From CAG-917 sp028724485 (GTDB lineage Bacteria > Bacillota > Clostridia > Christensenellales > CAG-917), in NCBI GenBank assembly GCA_028724485.1, contig JAQYCY010000087.1, positions 1 to 5,948 of the forward strand: a stretch of 5,948 nucleotides of DNA. Reading direction: 5' to 3'. Position numbers and translations under genes: made by a program. This document shows, in pieces, positions 5,054-5,948 of this stretch; the stretch's first letter is position 1; each line of letters opens with the position of its first letter. The notes under the pieces are model-generated. The model ran no database searches and was not told where the DNA came from. It worked only from the letters and a program-made list of their open reading frames with translations.

Positions 5054-5948
5054 CTACTTTTTATCGTCATCTTTTTTGTCTACATTTCCCATATCACCGA
5101 GCAAGAGTCTATCGTATTCTTCTTGAGAAATAACAACCTTTTTAGTTCCGAATTTGGTTTTTGATTTAAGATATCCCAAATCATTCATAGTCTTAATTAT
5201 AGCTTTTGCAAGCGTGCTTGAAATTCCCAGACGAATTTGGAGTGTATTGCTCGAAATCAATTCACCGCTCATTCCGAGCTTTAACGCTTCGTAAAAACTC
5301 GGGTTCGCAAGTATTTCTTCTTGCGTCGGGTCATAGCTGACTTCCCTTATATTTGCATTTAACCTACGTTCTTTTATCACAATTTGTTCCGGCGTGAGTT
5401 GTTCTTCTTCACGCATACCGTATTCGGTAGTGTCGACAACCGTCAAAGCGTCGGTGTAGAATTTAAGTTTATTCGTTTTATAATACGATACAAGTTCTAC
5501 AATTCTTAAAATTACGTAAGAAAGCGACGGCGCAAGTATACTCATAAGTCCGAACGTAAACAAACCTACGACCGTAACAAAGAAATATAATACGAAATAA
5601 ATGCTGACGTACGACATAATAAGAACTTTTGCGTTGTTTTTCACAGCAGGCATACTCTTTTTAAGCGCAGTGATTATGCCTTCTTCGGGATGGAAAATCA
5701 ATCGCGGAATCCAACCTGAAAACAGCGTTTGTCTGAGCGATGCCAAAAGCAAGCCGAGCACCAAAATGATTGCAAGTGAGAAGTATTGTAAAATCGCAAT
5801 CGTCTTAAAAAGCTTCCAAAGTCCATAAGTGAGTCCGAACAACACGCCGAAAATCACCAAATCGATTGGCAAGAAAATCAAAACTTTAATAAACGAATAT
5901 TTAACCGACCTTCTGAAATTCATTGCAAAATTCGATAAAAAGCCGTAT
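5054..5948 (-). CDS. Multi-pass membrane protein with a C-terminal FtsK-gamma-like winged helix (5' end beyond window)
   Basis: The frame is open from the right edge to TAG at 5056-5054. An internal ATG at 5923 would give 289 residues, but no ribosome site precedes it and the upstream codons (YGFLSNFA) stay in frame, so the true start probably lies outside the window. Numbering from that ATG, hydrophobic segments lie at about 11-36, 42-62, 98-120 and 121-145. Then come a charged linker (165-205), a winged-helix-like region at about 207-272, and a Lys/Asp-rich tail. The stretch ELISSNTLQIRLGISSTLAK, followed by AIIKTMNDLGYL (221-252), has the helix-turn-helix spacing and SxxxLQxRLxI...A..I...L...G pattern of the FtsK gamma domain, which in FtsK/SpoIIIE reads DNA orientation sequences. 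No ATPase (Walker) motif is visible. It may be a membrane-anchored DNA-binding protein or regulator. Membrane topology is well supported; DNA binding is inferred. Confidence 0.8.
   Translation of the reverse strand, partial: YGFLSNFAMNFRRSVKYSFIKVLIFLPIDLVIFGVLFGLTYGLWKLFKTIAILQYFSLAIILVLGLLLASLRQTLFSGWIPRLIFHPEEGIITALKKSMPAVKNNAKVLIMSYVSIYFVLYFFVTVVGLFTFGLMSILAPSLSYVILRIVELVSYYKTNKLKFYTDALTVVDTTEYGMREEEQLTPEQIVIKERRLNANIREVSYDPTQEEILANPSFYEALKLGMSGELISSNTLQIRLGISSTLAKAIIKTMNDLGYLKSKTKFGTKKVVISQEEYDRLLLGDMGNVDKKDDDKK

Noticed and set aside
5921..5923. The ATG at 5923 as the true start of the membrane gene
   Set aside because: There is no Shine-Dalgarno in the 25 bases upstream, and the frame stays open to the window edge, so a start outside the window is more likely. 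It remains the first ATG that can be seen.

Overview
The window reads as a piece of the chromosome of an anaerobic, low-to-moderate GC Gram-positive bacterium. A Clostridia-type organism, possibly an uncultured gut lineage, is my inference. The reasons are the oxygen-sensitive 2-oxoacid:ferredoxin chemistry (iorA), strong GGAG-type ribosome sites, sigma-A-like promoters, AT-rich intergenic DNA, and small membrane proteins of the kind common in that class. There are no rRNA, tRNA, CRISPR or insertion-sequence signatures.

Left block (1-3649, minus strand) is an apparent operon read right to left. An aconitase-superfamily hydratase (1436-3649) is followed after 34 bp by a phenylacetate-CoA ligase, paaK (100-1401). 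After 9 bp comes the first 30 codons of iorA, the alpha subunit of indolepyruvate:ferredoxin oxidoreductase, which runs off the left edge. paaK beside ior genes is a known pairing for aryl-2-oxoacid / aryl-acetyl-CoA metabolism in anaerobes. The hydratase is the less expected member. It keeps most aconitase active-site motifs but appears to lack the first of the three cysteines that hold the [4Fe-4S] cluster. A good promoter (3689-3717) with an AT palindrome at its start site precedes the operon.

Middle block (3650-4470): a 296-bp divergent intergenic region, then a plus-strand gene (3946-4470) for a two-helix membrane protein with a probable bacterial PH-like C-terminal domain. It has its own extended -10 promoter and a short hairpin next to its ribosome site.

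Right block (4471-5948): a roughly 580-bp non-coding convergent region holds one strong hairpin terminator (4682-4706) and a possible decayed gene end (4806-4898). It is followed by a minus-strand gene (5054 to beyond the right edge). That gene encodes a multi-pass membrane protein ending in a winged-helix segment that resembles the FtsK gamma DNA-binding domain, with no motor domain in the visible part. This is the most unusual architecture in the window. I see no complete undescribed multi-gene system here.
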